Under the pieces are notes generated by a model that saw only the letters and a program-made list of their open reading frames with translations, made no database searches and had not been told where the DNA came from. Below, piece by piece: positions 55,483-58,400 of a stretch of 64,000 nucleotides of DNA. The DNA comes from Marthasterias glacialis (Eukaryota > Echinodermata > Asteroidea > Forcipulatida > Asteriidae). The position numbers were made by a program, and so were the translations under genes. The stretch's first letter is position 1. Every line of letters begins with the position of its first letter. The DNA lies in the NCBI GenBank assembly GCA_911728455.2, contig OU452222.1:7338108-7402107 (forward strand), in the 5' to 3' direction.

Positions 55483-58400
55483 GTATGTAAATAAATAAAG
55501 TAAATAACCAAAAAATAATATTAATAATTATAATAGATTGTTTTTCAAAATTTTCCAAAGTCTAGACCTGAGAAGTCTCTTGTTGCTGGGCTTATATTTT
55601 CTCTTTCAAGCTACCTTTGCAACTTGTGTTTTCTCTCAATTTATATTTAACTTTTAAAACATAATTTCAACATAATTGAATTAATGAGGTGATATAACAA
55701 GATGTGACCTTAGTGCAGTTGCATTTTCCCTACTGCAAAAGCTTATGTATGTCCAAACAAATGCTTTTTGCATGTTTGCAAGTTGCACTTAAGCAATGTT
55801 TTATTATAAGGTAGTAAATTCATAAATATATTGACGGAATTGTTCCTGTGAAGTTTTTTTTAAGTAGATGTTAACATTTTGTTATCTTAATATAGGAAGA
55901 GCCACTGTTGTTAAAACTTATTGGTCAGATGGAGTTACTGCAGAACTGCCTGTACCATAGCAAAGACGCCAAGGTAAACTTTTCATACTGATGATACCTA
56001 ATCTTATTTAACCAATACAGACTGTTATTTATGTTGAAGACTTACATTGCTTTGTCTCATTAGAAGGAAAAGTTAAAGATATTCCTATTACTGGTTTTAC
56101 AATCTGTAAGATGTAAAGAACTGTACTAGAGATCATCATGTACAGGGGTTACATTGAAGAATTGGCCTAAGAAGAAAGTGTACATGTCTTGTGACATTCT
56201 GTTGACTTATTCACATCTACACAGGGTTTTCACAATTTTATTGTGTGGTCAAATGTCTGAAAATAATGTAGAATAATAAGGCAAATCCTCATGAAAAAAC
56301 AGATTTTCAAACGTTTTTCAATGAAAATGAAAATGTGTAGTTTTAAGATTATGTAACAAGAATACCCAGTAATAAGATATGAATGCGACTGCGTGAAGGT
56401 AAACACATGTGCCTGTGCTTGGCTCTCCTGTTATTAAATCAATACATCATGCATTTATGGTTTGGTTGAACACAAGGGATTTTTTGCTACATCAAAGTCA
56501 TACAGTGTGTAATGTTACCTAACTTCCCTTTTTAGAATTCTTAGAACAAACAAATACAGTTGTAACAAGGTTTCAAGTTTTTGCAATACATTCATGTGAG
56601 AGGCACATCCAAGATATTTTAAAATGTTCTTTAGTCAATTCTAAACAGCTTTATCAATCCTTTTTGTAAAGGCTTCTGGTAACTGTTAGAGACAGTCTCA
56701 GTGGCCATGGTTTGTGCTAAATTTATGTCACACTTATCAACAGGATTATGTGGATTGGACTGAAGTAATATATTAACCTGATTGTTGCATTGGATACATT
56801 GTCAAGCAATGTCAAGATAGTTATGGATTTTGTTTGTTATTGGTTTTTCATGTATTCAGATGACAGCCCTTGAAGCAGGCCTAACTGTGGTACTTCTCAA
56901 GCTATGGTCATGGAGTATTCTAGACAACAGGTTACTGCTGTCTACTCTATCCCTGCTGGCTGTATATACAGCTAACTTCCTACCAGGTACACTACTTTTT
57001 ATTATAGACAAACTCTGTTGAGTTTTTGGAAAGGTAATATTTCCCTGATTTCACTTTATTTTAACTTATCTCTACAGAAATCATGGAAATGTTACCTTTC
57101 AAAAAAGATATTAAGAGATGTTACCTTGGGCTGTTTTTATGGAGAGCATAGGCGTAGCAATATCAACATGAAGTTATACCAAGTCACTTGGTCCTGCAAT
57201 TTTACTGTAACTATCACAAATAATAGTATACTACAACACAAAACTATACTATTTGATATTTCTTATTCTGCAGCATGTTCATCCCTAGTTCAATGTGCTG
57301 CAAGTCAGAGGGGATCTTCATTGTTTCATCGTATCATACAACAGATTGATAGAAGTAAAGGATGTATGAATGGTCATTCAGGAGATGACCAACTAATCAA
57401 TCAGAGAATAGTACATGTACTCAGTAACACAGTGTGGTCAGCAGAGTGTAGAAATGCTTTATGGAAGGTAGGTGGACTTCACTCTATCCACCCCACAATC
57501 AAATTAAAAATGCATCTGTTAAATTTATCATACTTGGCATAAACAGGGTGTATGGTACTAGAGAATGGAGCAAATGCACAGGATTTTGAGATATATCATT
57601 AAGCCTTTAAAAAAATCATGGTCATTTAAACAGCTTGTCATGTCAGTCATAAATTTGAAGTGTCAACTTAGTTTATTCTGTAGTTTTAGAATTTTGGGAA
57701 TCTACATGAACACAAATGATGAGGTTATAATGAGGGCGTTTTGTTTATAACAGACTGGTTTTCTGCAAAACTTCAGTCAAGTTCAACAGAGGAAAAGGAA
57801 ACCTACTAAACAGTCTCCAGCAAGCAAACAATTATCTGCTGCCCTCTGGCTTCACCTTCTTGCCAATTTGACCTTTTCGCCTGAAGGTCAACAAATGGTC
57901 ATGAGAATTCCAGGTAAGGAGTTGAGCTTTGACCTTGTTTGCATTGCCTATTTATCTATTGTCTCTGAGTTGGCAGATGGTCTCCATCATGTTTTGATTG
58001 TAGGCGGTTGACTTGTTGGCGATATTTATATCATTGTCTTAAATCCCAAACAGACAGTCACTTAAGTTTGGTCAGTTGGAGTCAAGTCATAGTTAGTTAT
58101 TGCAATTAAATTGATTTTTTTGTCAGATTTCACAGTACGACTACCTCATCATATTAGAATCTTGTTGAAGTAAAAACTAATGATTATTTGTGTCTCAGAA
58201 ATAAACAAGTTGGGTGGAAGATTTTTTATTATTGTTTTAACAAACACACATGTTTATTTTGTAGGTTCAGTTAATTGAAATGGAGTTTATTATAATACCA
58301 ACAATCTACTGGATTGAGTATCTTGTCTCATTGTGTATGTATATTTGATTGGAAGAAATTACCCTGAACAATTACTCATCAGTTTGATATGTTTTTATGC

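Noticed and set aside
55281-55558. LFIY-repeat ORFs
   Set aside because: They derive from the TAAA microsatellite.
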